Shown: positions 34,973 through 44,130, counted from the first letter of the stretch. The stretch is 64,000 nt of DNA from CAUZIZ01 sp965218775 (GCA_965218775.1 CBDCLS010000006.1:1054001-1118000), one strand, 5' to 3'. The notes: generated by a model not told the origin, from the sequence alone. A program made the numbers and translations.

Positions 34973-35791
34973 ATGACTGTCTTTGCTGCTAGAGATTGCA
35001 AGCGTGTCGAGAGTCTGATGGACGATTTCCTCTCGGGTGAACTGATCGTCGAGACGAATCGGGAGATCCTGACGCATCTGGGACTGTGTGCGCGTTGTTC
35101 CGAAGAGAAGAGCTTTCGTGAGCAGATCCGTGAAGACTTGATGGACAGCTGGCGATCGCAGCCGGTTCCCGAAAGCCTCGCGAACAAAGTTAGCGAGGCT
35201 GTGATGGCGCGCCAGCCGATCTATCTGGCGTCGATGAGGTGGGCGGCGGGTCTGCTGATTTTCGCCGGGGTCTCTTTGGCATCCCTCCTCCTGTTGCCTT
35301 TGACGGATTCGGAACTTCAGGCTTTCCGGTTGGTCAACCATTATTCGGAAGTCCTGGAAGATCATTTTGGTTGTTCTGGAGAGCTTCCGGTAGCCGGGGA
35401 ATCGGTCCCCCTGGACCTCCATCGGGTAGCGCTGGAGCGGCTTCCGGGAGAGAGTTCCGGAGCCTATCGCTTGGTTGACGTCCGGATCTGCAGCTTCAAA
35501 GACGTGCGCTTTACTCACTACGCGTTCAAGGGGCCGGAGCGCAACTTGTCCTTGATTCTGGAGGCGAGGAAGTCTTCCGAGCAGCTTCCCGAACTTCGGG
35601 GTCAGTTGGAGAAGAAGCTGAAAGGCGTCGACATACACCTGGTGAGTCGGGCCTCAGCCTCGATCCTTTCCATGGAGAGCCCCCGCCATTTCGTTTATCT
35701 GGTGACTGAAGAGACCGCGCCTGACGATGTTCTTCTGTTGGCTGAAGAAGTGCTGCCTCTCCTGAAGCGGTCGCTGTTCGATCGCGGATAG
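34973..35791 (+). CDS. Zinc-finger (ZAS) membrane anti-sigma factor
   Basis: A 272-residue protein with an N-terminal anti-sigma zinc domain: an upstream Cys (DCKRV) and the H-x3-C-x2-C motif in HLGLCARC. One membrane segment is at about 83-105 (AGLLIFAGVSLASLLLL). The extracytoplasmic part after it is about 165 residues and includes FKGPERNLSLILEARK and SPRHFVYLVTEE. It should hold the adjacent ECF sigma factor until an envelope signal releases it. The outer domain resembles none I can name. Confidence 0.88.
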   Translation: MTVFAARDCKRVESLMDDFLSGELIVETNREILTHLGLCARCSEEKSFREQIREDLMDSWRSQPVPESLANKVSEAVMARQPIYLASMRWAAGLLIFAGVSLASLLLLPLTDSELQAFRLVNHYSEVLEDHFGCSGELPVAGESVPLDLHRVALERLPGESSGAYRLVDVRICSFKDVRFTHYAFKGPERNLSLILEARKSSEQLPELRGQLEKKLKGVDIHLVSRASASILSMESPRHFVYLVTEETAPDDVLLLAEEVLPLLKRSLFDRG

Positions 35792-35983
35792 GGAGATTGT
35801 GCGAGCGCGGGAAGCGCCGGACGAGTTGTCCGCTCTCTCCTCGGAACCCGGCTTCATGCTGCTGGCAATTCAAGTCGTTCGCGGCTTTGTTGGTCTGCAG
35901 CTGTCTTCGGTACTGCCCACTGATCACTACCTAACTGCTATACTTCGAACCCCCGAAAGGGCGAAAGTCAAGGAGGTAGTGTG

Positions 35984-37363
35984 ATGCAGTCTTCCAATCA
36001 CAGGTCTTACTGTACTGCCGCTCTGTTGCTGCTGTGGCTGGGTGTTTTTTCTCAAGACCCAGCTCAGGCAGAGGGGGGTTGGAAGGCAGGTGTCGCAAAA
36101 GTCAAGATTACTCCGACCGAGCCTATCTGGCTGGCCGGATATGGTTCACGAGATAAACCCACCGGAAAGGTTCTCCAGGACATTTATACGAAGGCGCTGG
36201 CACTTGAGGATGAGTCGGGAGCGGTCTCGGTACTGGTCAGCACGGACCTGTTGGGTTTCAACCGGACCATGTCCGAGGAGGTCTTCCAGAAAGTTCGGCA
36301 ACGGTTTGGCCTGACGAGAGACCGTTTGGTCATCAATGCCTCCCACACCCACAGCGCTCCGGTAGCGGGGGAGGTCTTGCGCCCCGCCTACACCATGAGT
36401 CAGGAGAACGAAGCCGTGGTGGGCAGGTATACCGAGGATCTCCTGGATAAGACGGTCTCCGTCATTGCCCGGTCGATACAGAACCTGGAGCCGGCTGATC
36501 TGGAGTTTGAACAAGGTTTAGCAGGGTTCGCCGTGAACCGTCGCAGGGCGCGCAAGGGAAAGCGACACCTTCCGGCTCCAGTGGACCACGATGTTCCAGT
36601 GCTAGCGGTGCGCTCCAGCAGGGGAGCGCCGAAGGCGATTGTCTTTGGCTACGCCTGCCACGCCACGGTTCTCAATGGCTATGAGGTCAATGGCGATTGG
36701 CCCGGCTTTGCCCAGGAGTCGTTGGAAAGGACCCATTCGGGAGCCATAGCCCTCTTTGTGACCGGTTGTGGCGCGGATGCCAACCCCCTGCCGAGGCGCT
36801 CAGAGGATCTAGCCAGAATGTATGGGGAGATTCTGGCGATTGCCGTCAACCAGGTGCTGGACAAGGAGATGAACCCCGTCCTGGGTCCTTTGAAGACGGC
36901 CTTCCAGCGGGTTGACATTCCGTTCCAGACGCCCCCAACTCGAAGCGAGCTCGAGAAGCGGATCGCTAGCGAAGAGGGTTCGTTGAGGCGTCACGCGGAG
37001 CATCTGCTCGCGATCCTGGATCGAGAAGGCCGCATCCAGGATTCCTACGCTTATCCCGTCCAGGTCTGGAGCTTTGGCAAGGGACTTACCTTCATCCATC
37101 TGGCCGGTGAGGTGGTGGTGGATTATGCGCTTCGGTTCAAAGCGGAATACGGCTGGGACGATGTCTGGGTGACGGGTTACTCAAACGAAGTGTTTGCCTA
37201 CATACCATCGCTGCGGGTGCTCAAGGAAGGCGGCTACGAAGGTGGCGGAGCCATGATCCCCTACGGAAAGCCCGGACCGTTTCGCGCCGCCGTGGAGGAG
37301 ATCATCGCGGAAAAGGTAGACGAACTGGTGCGTCTGACGTCAGAACCCCGTGGCGACCAGTAG
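35984..37363 (+). CDS. Secreted neutral/alkaline ceramidase-like protein
   Basis: About 459 residues with a signal peptide (residues 1-29; LLLWLGVFSQDPAQA). WKAGVAKVKITPTEPIWLAGY near the start, the metal-binding INASHTHSAPV, HACHATVLNGY and GDWPGFAQESLER are hallmarks of the neutral ceramidase/DUF family. AGGAGG lies 7 nt before ATG 35984 (GTG 35981 is 4 nt away). Its role could be N-acyl amide hydrolysis; many family members in bacteria lack a shown substrate. It follows the sigma/anti-sigma pair by about 190 bp but need not belong to it. Confidence 0.8.
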   Translation: MQSSNHRSYCTAALLLLWLGVFSQDPAQAEGGWKAGVAKVKITPTEPIWLAGYGSRDKPTGKVLQDIYTKALALEDESGAVSVLVSTDLLGFNRTMSEEVFQKVRQRFGLTRDRLVINASHTHSAPVAGEVLRPAYTMSQENEAVVGRYTEDLLDKTVSVIARSIQNLEPADLEFEQGLAGFAVNRRRARKGKRHLPAPVDHDVPVLAVRSSRGAPKAIVFGYACHATVLNGYEVNGDWPGFAQESLERTHSGAIALFVTGCGADANPLPRRSEDLARMYGEILAIAVNQVLDKEMNPVLGPLKTAFQRVDIPFQTPPTRSELEKRIASEEGSLRRHAEHLLAILDREGRIQDSYAYPVQVWSFGKGLTFIHLAGEVVVDYALRFKAEYGWDDVWVTGYSNEVFAYIPSLRVLKEGGYEGGGAMIPYGKPGPFRAAVEEIIAEKVDELVRLTSEPRGDQ

Positions 37364-37396
37364 CAGGTAGCAGGCTGTAACCTGCAACCTTCCTCT

Positions 37397-38239
37397 TCAC
37401 GATCCCCCTCGAACGAAAAGATTGCGAGTGCCACAGCTAGGGCAGACGTAGATCTTCCATAGCAAGGACCTCTTGAGCTTGTGCTGCAGTGTTGGCAGCG
37501 GGTGACCGGCCCCACAGGAGAAGCACACGTTGAGATCCTCGGGCATTGAAGCCAGACTCTTCAGGTCGCTGAGTTTGCTGCTGTCTTGGTGCTTCGAACC
37601 ACCGAAAACCACTCCCCATCCATAGTGGCTCCACTGGGTTCCAAGAAAGCGGTCGCAAATCCGAACCAGGTAGTTCAACCAGCGGAGGCCCGCTCTGAGA
37701 AGTCGGACAGGAAACCGGCCCAGAATTTGGGCCCGCTCGGGATAGTATTGGAGTTTGAGTGGATCGGGGGGATTGAGGTAGACGAAGCCCGTATGAAGCT
37801 TCTTGTAGCGCTGGGCCCTCAGGGCCGTCTGAGATTCGATAGTCGAGACAAAGGAGTGCAGGCTAAAGCGATTGACATGCCCGCCCCCGTCGAACATGTA
37901 GCGGTAGAACCTGTCATCCAGGCTGAACCCGTCGGGGATTGCTGCCCAGAGGAAGCCGTCCGGTTTGAGCACCCGGCCAATTTCCCTGATTGAAGCTTCA
38001 TAATCCTCGAAATGTTCCAGCGTGTGGTTGCAGACGACGACGTCTACTATCCCTTCCTTAATAGGAAGGGAGCGCGAGTCGGCAAGGGTCCTGGCCCAGC
38101 TTTCTTGGGGGTGGGGAGGAAAGGCAACATCGAGAGCCATGACCCTTGCGGGCGTACTGGCGTAAGAGAAGCTGCCGCCGCTGGCACCCAGGTCTAAGAC
38201 CAGGGCCGAGGCGGGGAGGTCACGCACCAGATCATCCAT
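37397..38239 (-). CDS. SAM-dependent methyltransferase with C-terminal zinc ribbon
   Basis: A 280-residue class I methyltransferase with LVLDLGASGGSFSY (SAM loop), MALDVAFPP, VVVCNHTLEHFEDYEA and GRVLKPDGFLWAAIPDG. After about residue 230 a Cys-rich tail appears, with CFSCGAG and then CPSCGTRN, which could bind one zinc ion. This tail is unusual for small methyltransferases and may recognise a target. Convergent with the ceramidase-like gene. Confidence 0.85.
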   Translation of the reverse strand: MDDLVRDLPASALVLDLGASGGSFSYASTPARVMALDVAFPPHPQESWARTLADSRSLPIKEGIVDVVVCNHTLEHFEDYEASIREIGRVLKPDGFLWAAIPDGFSLDDRFYRYMFDGGGHVNRFSLHSFVSTIESQTALRAQRYKKLHTGFVYLNPPDPLKLQYYPERAQILGRFPVRLLRAGLRWLNYLVRICDRFLGTQWSHYGWGVVFGGSKHQDSSKLSDLKSLASMPEDLNVCFSCGAGHPLPTLQHKLKRSLLWKIYVCPSCGTRNLFVRGGS

Positions 38240-38450
38240 GATGTGTCCGGAGCACCATTGTACAGGAGCCGTATTACCTGTTTTCTCAAGGGTACTTCAG
38301 GGTTCTCTCCCCGCTTGTGACCGGACCAAGGAGAGGGTACCCTCTGCGGGACATCGAGCCACCTGTTTGCAGAGACGCAGCGGGGGCGGATGCCTGATTC
38401 ACGAGGAAGATCATTAACCATAGGAGTGAGGTGACGAGGAGTCGGAAACT

Positions 38451-39605
38451 ATGACGGAAACGCTTTTCATTCAGGCGGATCCACTGCGAACCTTTTCATC
38501 GAAAGTGTTCCAGCGTCTAGGTATCCCTCAGGACCAGGCCGATGATGCGGCCGATGTATTGGTCTGGGCAAATCTCCATGGGATCGACACGCACGGAGTG
38601 AGAAACCTGAAACAGTACTATGTGGCCCAAATCGAGGAGGGCAAGATCAAGCCTGATGCCAAGATTGAGATAGAGCACGAGACCCCGATCTCGGCCCGCG
38701 TGAATGCCGGTGGAGGACTGGGTCTGGCTGCCGCCTGCTACGGTATGAGGCAGGCCATTGCCAAGGCGAAGGAATCTGGATCGGGCTTCGTCAGCATGAA
38801 CACGTCCAATCACTTGGGAGCTTCTGGATACTTTGCCCGGAGAGCAGTCGATCACGACATGATCGGTGTGAGTATGACCGGTTACTTCCTTCCTCAGACT
38901 GCTGAGAAGGGGCTCCTGCCAACCTTTGGCCTTACCCCAATGCTTTCCACGAATCCGCTGAGTGTGTCCTTTCCGACCGAAGAGGAGCCTCCATTTCTCT
39001 TGGATATGGCGACTTCAATCGTTCCCTACAATCGGATTCAGCTGATGAAAGAGGCAGGAAAGCCGATTCCGATCGGTTGGGCGTTGGACCAGGACCATCG
39101 ACCGACTACCGATCCCGATGCGGTTTACTACCTGCTGCCTTTGGGAGGACCGCGAGAGCTTGGAGGGCACAAAGGTTACGGTCTTGCACTGATGGTCGGG
39201 ATCTTTTGTGCCGTACTCTCAGGGGGCTGGTTCGACTCGGCGGCCATGATAGACGGAGAGTCATCGCCCGAGGCACACGGACACTTCTTCAAGTCTGATG
39301 ACCCTTCCGCGGGGGATACCGGTTATGCCCAGCGGGCGGACGCTCACTTCTTCGGGGCCATCCGTCTCGACCTGTTTCGCTCTGCACTGGATTTCAAGAG
39401 AGGGCTAGATGCGATGATTCGCACGATTCATTCCTTTCCTGCCGAGCCTGGAAAAGAGCAGGTCCTCTACCCCGGCGAAATCGAGTATGAGACTAGTCAA
39501 AGGCGGCAGCGCGAGGGAATCCCGATTCCAGGACTCATCGTCGCTGACCTCCGTGCTTTATCAAGAAAATACGAACTACCACTGCCTTTGAAACGCCGGA
39601 GCTGA
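38451..39605 (+). CDS. Malate/L-lactate dehydrogenase family oxidoreductase (Ldh2), third member
   Basis: A 384-residue Ldh_2-family protein with NLHGIDTHGVRNL, NTSNHLGASGYFA, FLLDMATSIVPYNRI and GGHKGYGLALMVG. It is more distant from the tandem pair at 21.9-24.1 kb than these are from one another, with an extra loop after about residue 265. ATG 38451 is preceded by GAGGAG at about 9 nt. Substrate unknown. Confidence 0.9.
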   Translation: MTETLFIQADPLRTFSSKVFQRLGIPQDQADDAADVLVWANLHGIDTHGVRNLKQYYVAQIEEGKIKPDAKIEIEHETPISARVNAGGGLGLAAACYGMRQAIAKAKESGSGFVSMNTSNHLGASGYFARRAVDHDMIGVSMTGYFLPQTAEKGLLPTFGLTPMLSTNPLSVSFPTEEEPPFLLDMATSIVPYNRIQLMKEAGKPIPIGWALDQDHRPTTDPDAVYYLLPLGGPRELGGHKGYGLALMVGIFCAVLSGGWFDSAAMIDGESSPEAHGHFFKSDDPSAGDTGYAQRADAHFFGAIRLDLFRSALDFKRGLDAMIRTIHSFPAEPGKEQVLYPGEIEYETSQRRQREGIPIPGLIVADLRALSRKYELPLPLKRRS

Positions 39606-39657
39606 CCACTAGAGAAATAGCGTCGTTGCTGGTCCGGTCCCATCCGTTTGATAGTGG

Positions 39658-40464
39658 GTGAAATCTGGTCGCATCCTGCTCCGAGTTTTCCAGGCCCTTG
39701 TCTTCCCGCAGAGCTGTGTCCTCTGCGAGAAGTGGGTTTTGAACGACGATGCCAGTCCGCTGTGTGTGGACTGTCTGGCGGCGGTACCCCGCTTTTCGCT
39801 GGGAGGTCCGGACGACCTGTGGGGCCCAGCGCACAGCAGAGCCGAGGGGTTCGAACTTGGCCCCCCTTGCCATTACTGTGGAATTCCCTTGCCCGGGAGT
39901 TTGATAAGGGAGTCGAACGTTTGCTCGAGCTGTAGATCTCAGGCTCCGCCATTTGACTTTGCCCGGGCACACGGACCCTATCAGGGAAGTCTTCGGACGC
40001 TCATCCGGAGGTTCAAGTTCGATGGACTAAGACGGCTGGCTTCCCCGCTAGCTCTCCTTCTGGAGGAGTGTTACCGAGAGAGCGGACTGTGTCTGGAACC
40101 CGGTTGGATCGTTCCGGTTCCGTTGCATCGAAAACGAAAGTTGGAACGAGGCTTTGACCAGACGCTGCTTCTATCCCGCGCTTTGGGGCGGCGGCTCGGC
40201 GTCGGGATCTTCCGAGGGTTACATCGCCTCAGGGATACGGCGCCACAATTTGGATTGGACATCCGATCCAGGAAAAGCAACCTGCGGGGAGCGTTTGGTC
40301 TCAAACGAGCCCAGCATCTTGCGGGACAGGATGTGTTGCTAATAGATGACGTCTTTACGACAGGCACGACAGTCCGCGAGATCTGCGCTCTCCTGAGGTC
40401 TGAATCTCGAGTCAGACGAATCCTGGTACTCACCCTGGCCCGTGTCCCTCTCCGCTACCGCTAA
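39658..40464 (+). CDS. ComF-family phosphoribosyltransferase-like protein
   Basis: A 268-residue protein of the ComF/GntX family. N-terminal zinc-type Cys pairs (CVLCEK, CVDC, then CHYCG, CSSC), a double zinc ribbon and a C-terminal PRTase-like domain with VLLIDDVFTTGTTVREI, the PRPP-binding signature. ComF proteins are linked with DNA uptake competence. Start GTG 39658. Its TAA stop abuts the 120-bp palindrome. Confidence 0.9.
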   Translation: MKSGRILLRVFQALVFPQSCVLCEKWVLNDDASPLCVDCLAAVPRFSLGGPDDLWGPAHSRAEGFELGPPCHYCGIPLPGSLIRESNVCSSCRSQAPPFDFARAHGPYQGSLRTLIRRFKFDGLRRLASPLALLLEECYRESGLCLEPGWIVPVPLHRKRKLERGFDQTLLLSRALGRRLGVGIFRGLHRLRDTAPQFGLDIRSRKSNLRGAFGLKRAQHLAGQDVLLIDDVFTTGTTVREICALLRSESRVRRILVLTLARVPLRYR

Positions 40465-40583
40465 CCTGAAACTTGATTGGCGAACGTAGCTTTGGCCTCC
40501 AGGCCGCCGTCCGAGCCAAAGGCTCAGAAGAATAAGACTTCGGCCTGGAGGCCAAAGCTACGTTCGCCAATCAAGTTTCAGGT
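40464..40583. repeat. Perfect palindrome between two convergent stop codons
   Basis: ACCTGAAACTTGATTGGCG and on through CCAGGCCG (43 bp) is the exact reverse complement of the right arm ending at 40583; the loop is about 34 bp. The stop of comF (40462-40464) and the stop of the convergent acylase (40583-40585) share the first and last base, so the palindrome exactly spans the gap. It can act as a bidirectional terminator and may be a mobile element. Confidence 0.8.
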
Positions 40584-43003
40584 CAGGCCGACGGCTCAAG
40601 AACCAGCTTGGTCCGCGCCTCCGTGAGGACCCGGTCGTGATCGAGGGGGATGACATGCCGGCGCGAGGCGATCCATTCTGGGAGCTGGTCGGCATAGTTG
40701 GGGCTGCCTGGATGACCGGATTGCCCGGTGGCGTCGACAGACCGGAGCTCTGCGGGATTACTGCCCACCTCAACGATCAGCCGATAGTTGGCGCCCATCG
40801 CGGCCATGTAGGTGGGATCATAGCCGGTATTGCAGACCGTAGTGCCCGACCCTCCGACGGGTTGCCCTCCCCTGTCCAGAAGCTTTCCCAGATCACCCAG
40901 GTTCGAAAGGCAGTGGGCTAGGACGACGGTGTGAATCCGGCCCCAGGACCAACTGGATACGTCTGGTCCCAATCGGGCCCTGAGGTCGTCTAGTGTGTCC
41001 TTCAGGGTTGCAGAGGCAATCTCGCCTCGGTCAGCCCCGGAAAACCATCCGCTGGGGTCCTCAGCCAGGAGCTGGACAGAAAGACCGGCCAAGCCTCCTG
41101 CTATCGGTGCGACTGCATCACCCTGGAAGCGTTGGCGGGACACGGCTTGCTGCCATTTTGCGAAGAAGATCTCGAAGATGGCAGCGCCGACCTCGCCCGG
41201 ATCCATACGTCGATTCCAGGACTGGAGAAGATCGAGGGCCCTTCTAACCTCCAGGTCTTCGACGGTCCCCAGCAGTTTGAGGAGGTTCGGAATGACCTCC
41301 TCTGCTCGGAGGGAGTAGGTATCCATCTGCAACTGGGACGAGTCGTCCCGCGACAGCACGGTTTTCTCTTCGAGGACGTTACGGATACGTCGGGCGCGAT
41401 AGCCGGTGGCCCAGGTTCCAGAAAGGGGATAGGGATAGTCGTCCGGCGCGGTGCGGTTGTTGGCGGTACGAATCCACCCATTTGGGGGATCAGACAAGGC
41501 GGGCATGCCGTCGAACGGGATCAGGTCCCTCCACTGGTCCTCGGGATCCCAACCCCTGCGGTAGCCTCTGTTCCACTTCTCTCGAATGGGTATGCGTCCG
41601 ACGCACTGGTAGCCTATGTGATCGTCTGCGTCCGCGAAGACCCAGCTGAGCGTAGGGGCACGCCAGCCCCGCAGAGCCTCCCGAAACTCGTCGCAGGTCC
41701 TGGCATTGTTGGCATTCAGCAAGCTCGTAACTTCGTCGCAGAACGTCGCCCCGACCCAGCGGAGCGAAACCGGGCCGGTACCTTGTCCCAATGGGGGTAG
41801 GATGTCGTCAACGATCGGTCCGTTACGGGAGAAGCGCACTTTCAGGTCGACCGGTTCACAGTTCTTGACGGCAATGCGTTCCACCATGACTCGGCTTTGC
41901 TCCCAGGTGCCAGCGTAGAGAAACTGATCAGGATGGTCGGGATCGGTCTTTTCCTGGTAGAGGTCGCGCTGGGAGCATATGTTGTTTGTGATTCCCCAAG
42001 CTACTCGCTCATTACGCCCGAAAATGACTCCTGGGACACCGATATACCCAGCGCCTGCCAGATTGAAGCCTACGCCTGACAGGTGTGCCTCATACCAGCA
42101 CGAAACGGCGTTGAAGGCGATGTGAGGATCGCTGGCCAATAGGGGAGTGCCAGAAGCGGAGCGCCTGCTGGAAACCACCCAGTTGTTGCTTCCCACCGGG
42201 TTGTCGGGATCGCCGACGACATCGCCCGGAGGTTCCAAGCCTGACCTCGAAGCTGTATAGGAACCAGGTGGGAGAATGCTCTCGTTGTTGGCCTCCATCG
42301 TTAGAAACGCTTTGTAAAGGGGGCCGTCACCTAGAGTGCGCCGCACTACCTCGGGAAGAACGATTACCGGAAGACGCACCGTCAAGTAGTACTGGAACTC
42401 AACCCAGATAGTGATCGAGTCCAAAGGGGTCCACTTCTCGGGCTCGTATCCGAGCAGTGAGAATTCGATAGGAAGCCGATCCCCGCAGGCCACCTTGGCA
42501 GCATTGATCCCATCAGAGAAAGCCTGGAGTCTTTTCAGGGTTTCTGCGGGAAGCCTCTTCAGATTGGATCTGGCGATGCGATGGAAGCCTATGGTGCGCG
42601 CGATGGTGTCGCGCTGGAGCGTGGTGATGGCATCGCCGGTCGCCCTGGTTCGGAGTTCGGGGCCCATGATCTCTGATAGTCGACCGTGTGCCTGTCGCCG
42701 AAAATAGTCGAGTTGCCATAGTCGATCCTGTCCCATGGCGTAGCCATAGCCAAAGAAGAGATCGTGTTCAGAGCAGGCGAAAATATGTGGAATTCCCCAC
42801 TTGTCTCTGAGGATTTCGACTCCACGATCCACTTCGGCAGTGGCGCTGCCAGTGAGGTCCGGCAGGCGGGACTCGATTTGTTGATGCCACCAGGAGTCGA
42901 ACTCTGTAGTGGTGAACCCGGTTTTTGTTCGAATGGTGCCCAGGGAGACACCGGATCCCAACAGTGAGAGCGGATCCTGCTCGGATGGGATGGCTGAGGA
43001 CAT
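40583..43003 (-). CDS. Penicillin acylase (Ntn hydrolase) family protein
   Basis: An 806-residue protein of the penicillin amidase family. EILRDKWGIPHIFACSEHDLFFGYGYAMGQDRLWQLDYFRR is the conserved alpha-chain start, and the autoprocessing site GSNNW places the nucleophile Ser at about residue 272. RNERVAWGITN and the beta-chain features follow. No signal peptide, so the enzyme seems cytoplasmic, unlike secreted PGA. Substrates in this family include penicillins, acyl-homoserine lactones and cyclic imides; not predictable here. It lies 29 bp after the dksA-like gene on the minus strand. Confidence 0.9.
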   Translation of the reverse strand: MSSAIPSEQDPLSLLGSGVSLGTIRTKTGFTTTEFDSWWHQQIESRLPDLTGSATAEVDRGVEILRDKWGIPHIFACSEHDLFFGYGYAMGQDRLWQLDYFRRQAHGRLSEIMGPELRTRATGDAITTLQRDTIARTIGFHRIARSNLKRLPAETLKRLQAFSDGINAAKVACGDRLPIEFSLLGYEPEKWTPLDSITIWVEFQYYLTVRLPVIVLPEVVRRTLGDGPLYKAFLTMEANNESILPPGSYTASRSGLEPPGDVVGDPDNPVGSNNWVVSSRRSASGTPLLASDPHIAFNAVSCWYEAHLSGVGFNLAGAGYIGVPGVIFGRNERVAWGITNNICSQRDLYQEKTDPDHPDQFLYAGTWEQSRVMVERIAVKNCEPVDLKVRFSRNGPIVDDILPPLGQGTGPVSLRWVGATFCDEVTSLLNANNARTCDEFREALRGWRAPTLSWVFADADDHIGYQCVGRIPIREKWNRGYRRGWDPEDQWRDLIPFDGMPALSDPPNGWIRTANNRTAPDDYPYPLSGTWATGYRARRIRNVLEEKTVLSRDDSSQLQMDTYSLRAEEVIPNLLKLLGTVEDLEVRRALDLLQSWNRRMDPGEVGAAIFEIFFAKWQQAVSRQRFQGDAVAPIAGGLAGLSVQLLAEDPSGWFSGADRGEIASATLKDTLDDLRARLGPDVSSWSWGRIHTVVLAHCLSNLGDLGKLLDRGGQPVGGSGTTVCNTGYDPTYMAAMGANYRLIVEVGSNPAELRSVDATGQSGHPGSPNYADQLPEWIASRRHVIPLDHDRVLTEARTKLVLEPSA

Positions 43004-43032
43004 TGTGAAAAATCAGACTCAGGCGAGCTGCA

Positions 43033-43413
43033 CTAGAGCCTTCCCTGTTCTTCCAGCTCTTGGCAGGCGAGACAGAGCTTGGCCCAGGGCACTGCCTCAA
43101 GGCGCTTTCGATTAACGATTTCACCGCAATTGGAACATTCTCCGAAGGAGCCGCCTTCAATTCGCTCCAATGCCTCGTCGATCGCTTGGATGAAAAGTCT
43201 TTCCTGGTTGCTACGGCTGAACATCAACTCCTTGGTATAGGAGCTGGAAGCTTTATCGACGATGTCCATTGCCTCGCTCTCGCTATCAATCTCACGGCCA
43301 TAGCTCTGGCTCTTCTGCAGGAGTTGAATCAGCTCCGATTTCTTTTCCTCGAGTGTTTTCTTGAATTGGTTCAAGTCCTTCTTCTTGAAATGGTCCGACT
43401 TGTTCACTGCCAT
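43033..43413 (-). CDS. DksA/TraR-family zinc protein
   Basis: About 126 residues from ATG 43413 (the upstream 14 codons overlap the intergenic gap and look unused). Coiled-coil helices (FKKTLEEKKSELIQLLQ) are followed by the zinc finger CSNCGEIVNRKRLEAVPWAKLCLAC, typical of DksA/TraR proteins, which bind the RNA polymerase secondary channel and tune rRNA promoters. The DxxDxA motif of the coil tip is represented by DIVDKAS. It follows rlmH by 13 bp. Confidence 0.9.
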   Translation of the reverse strand: MAVNKSDHFKKKDLNQFKKTLEEKKSELIQLLQKSQSYGREIDSESEAMDIVDKASSSYTKELMFSRSNQERLFIQAIDEALERIEGGSFGECSNCGEIVNRKRLEAVPWAKLCLACQELEEQGRL

Positions 43414-43426
43414 TCCGAAACCTCCG

Positions 43427-43894
43427 TTACTTATGGTAAGGAACGCGACTGACAATGGTCACGGCCCGATATACCTGTTCCAGAAGAACGACACGGGCCA
43501 GTTCGTGAGGGAGGGTCAAGCTGCTCAGCGACCATTTCAGATTCGCCCCATTCTTGATCTGGTCGGGAAGGCCGCTAGCGCCACCCGTCAAAAACGTTAT
43601 CCCGGCTTTGCCCTGGTTCAACAGTCCTTCCAGGAGGTGGGCGAAGTCGGGACTGGAATATTCTCGTCCTGTCTCGTCTAGAGCTATCAGATAGGTATTG
43701 GGTGATATCTTTTCCTCTAGCAGCAGTGCCTCGCGCCTGAAAGCTCTTTTCTCCTGGTGACGAACCCTCTTGATCTCCGGCACAAAAGACCGACTGCAGG
43801 GGAAGAAGTGTTTGAGCCTTTTCAGGTAACGTTCCTCCAAAGGGAGGAGATAGGGATCCTTGGTTTCTCCAATCCACAAGAACTTGAGCCACAC
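43427..43894 (-). CDS. rlmH: 23S rRNA (pseudouridine-1915) methyltransferase RlmH
   Basis: A 155-residue SPOUT methyltransferase. LIALDETGREYSSPDFA, FLTGGASGLPD and the C-terminal LTLPHELARVVLLEQVYRAVTI with terminal PYHK are the RlmH signatures. It methylates pseudouridine 1915 in helix 69 of the 50S subunit in cytoplasmic ribosomes. It sits between the rsfS gene and the dksA-like gene on the minus strand. Confidence 0.96.
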   Translation of the reverse strand: MWLKFLWIGETKDPYLLPLEERYLKRLKHFFPCSRSFVPEIKRVRHQEKRAFRREALLLEEKISPNTYLIALDETGREYSSPDFAHLLEGLLNQGKAGITFLTGGASGLPDQIKNGANLKWSLSSLTLPHELARVVLLEQVYRAVTIVSRVPYHK

Positions 43895-43947
43895 AGAAAA
43901 GAACTCCTTATACTAAATTTTTCTCCCCGGAACAATAACGTTAGAGA

Positions 43948-44093
43948 GGTCGCAGGTCTGAACGTCTGAAGGTCCCAAGCTGGGGTCCGGTTTGCTGGGC
44001 TCCGTGATAGCTGCCAGCCTGGCAAGTCCAGTCGACGTTTGGGGGATCTGGGACGTGCGACGTTCAGACGTTCAGACGTTCAGGCGTGCGACC
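43948..44093. repeat. Inverted-repeat element between rsfS and rlmH
   Basis: Left arm GGTCGCAGGTCTGAACGTCTGAAGG is an imperfect reverse complement of the right arm, which holds several GTTCAGAC units and ends GCGTGCGACC. The 146-bp unit is non-coding and sits in the 236-bp gap of an otherwise tightly packed operon. Confidence 0.6.
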
Positions 44094-44130
44094 TTCCTAC
44101 TGCAAGACGTGACCACTGAAATGCCAAGCA

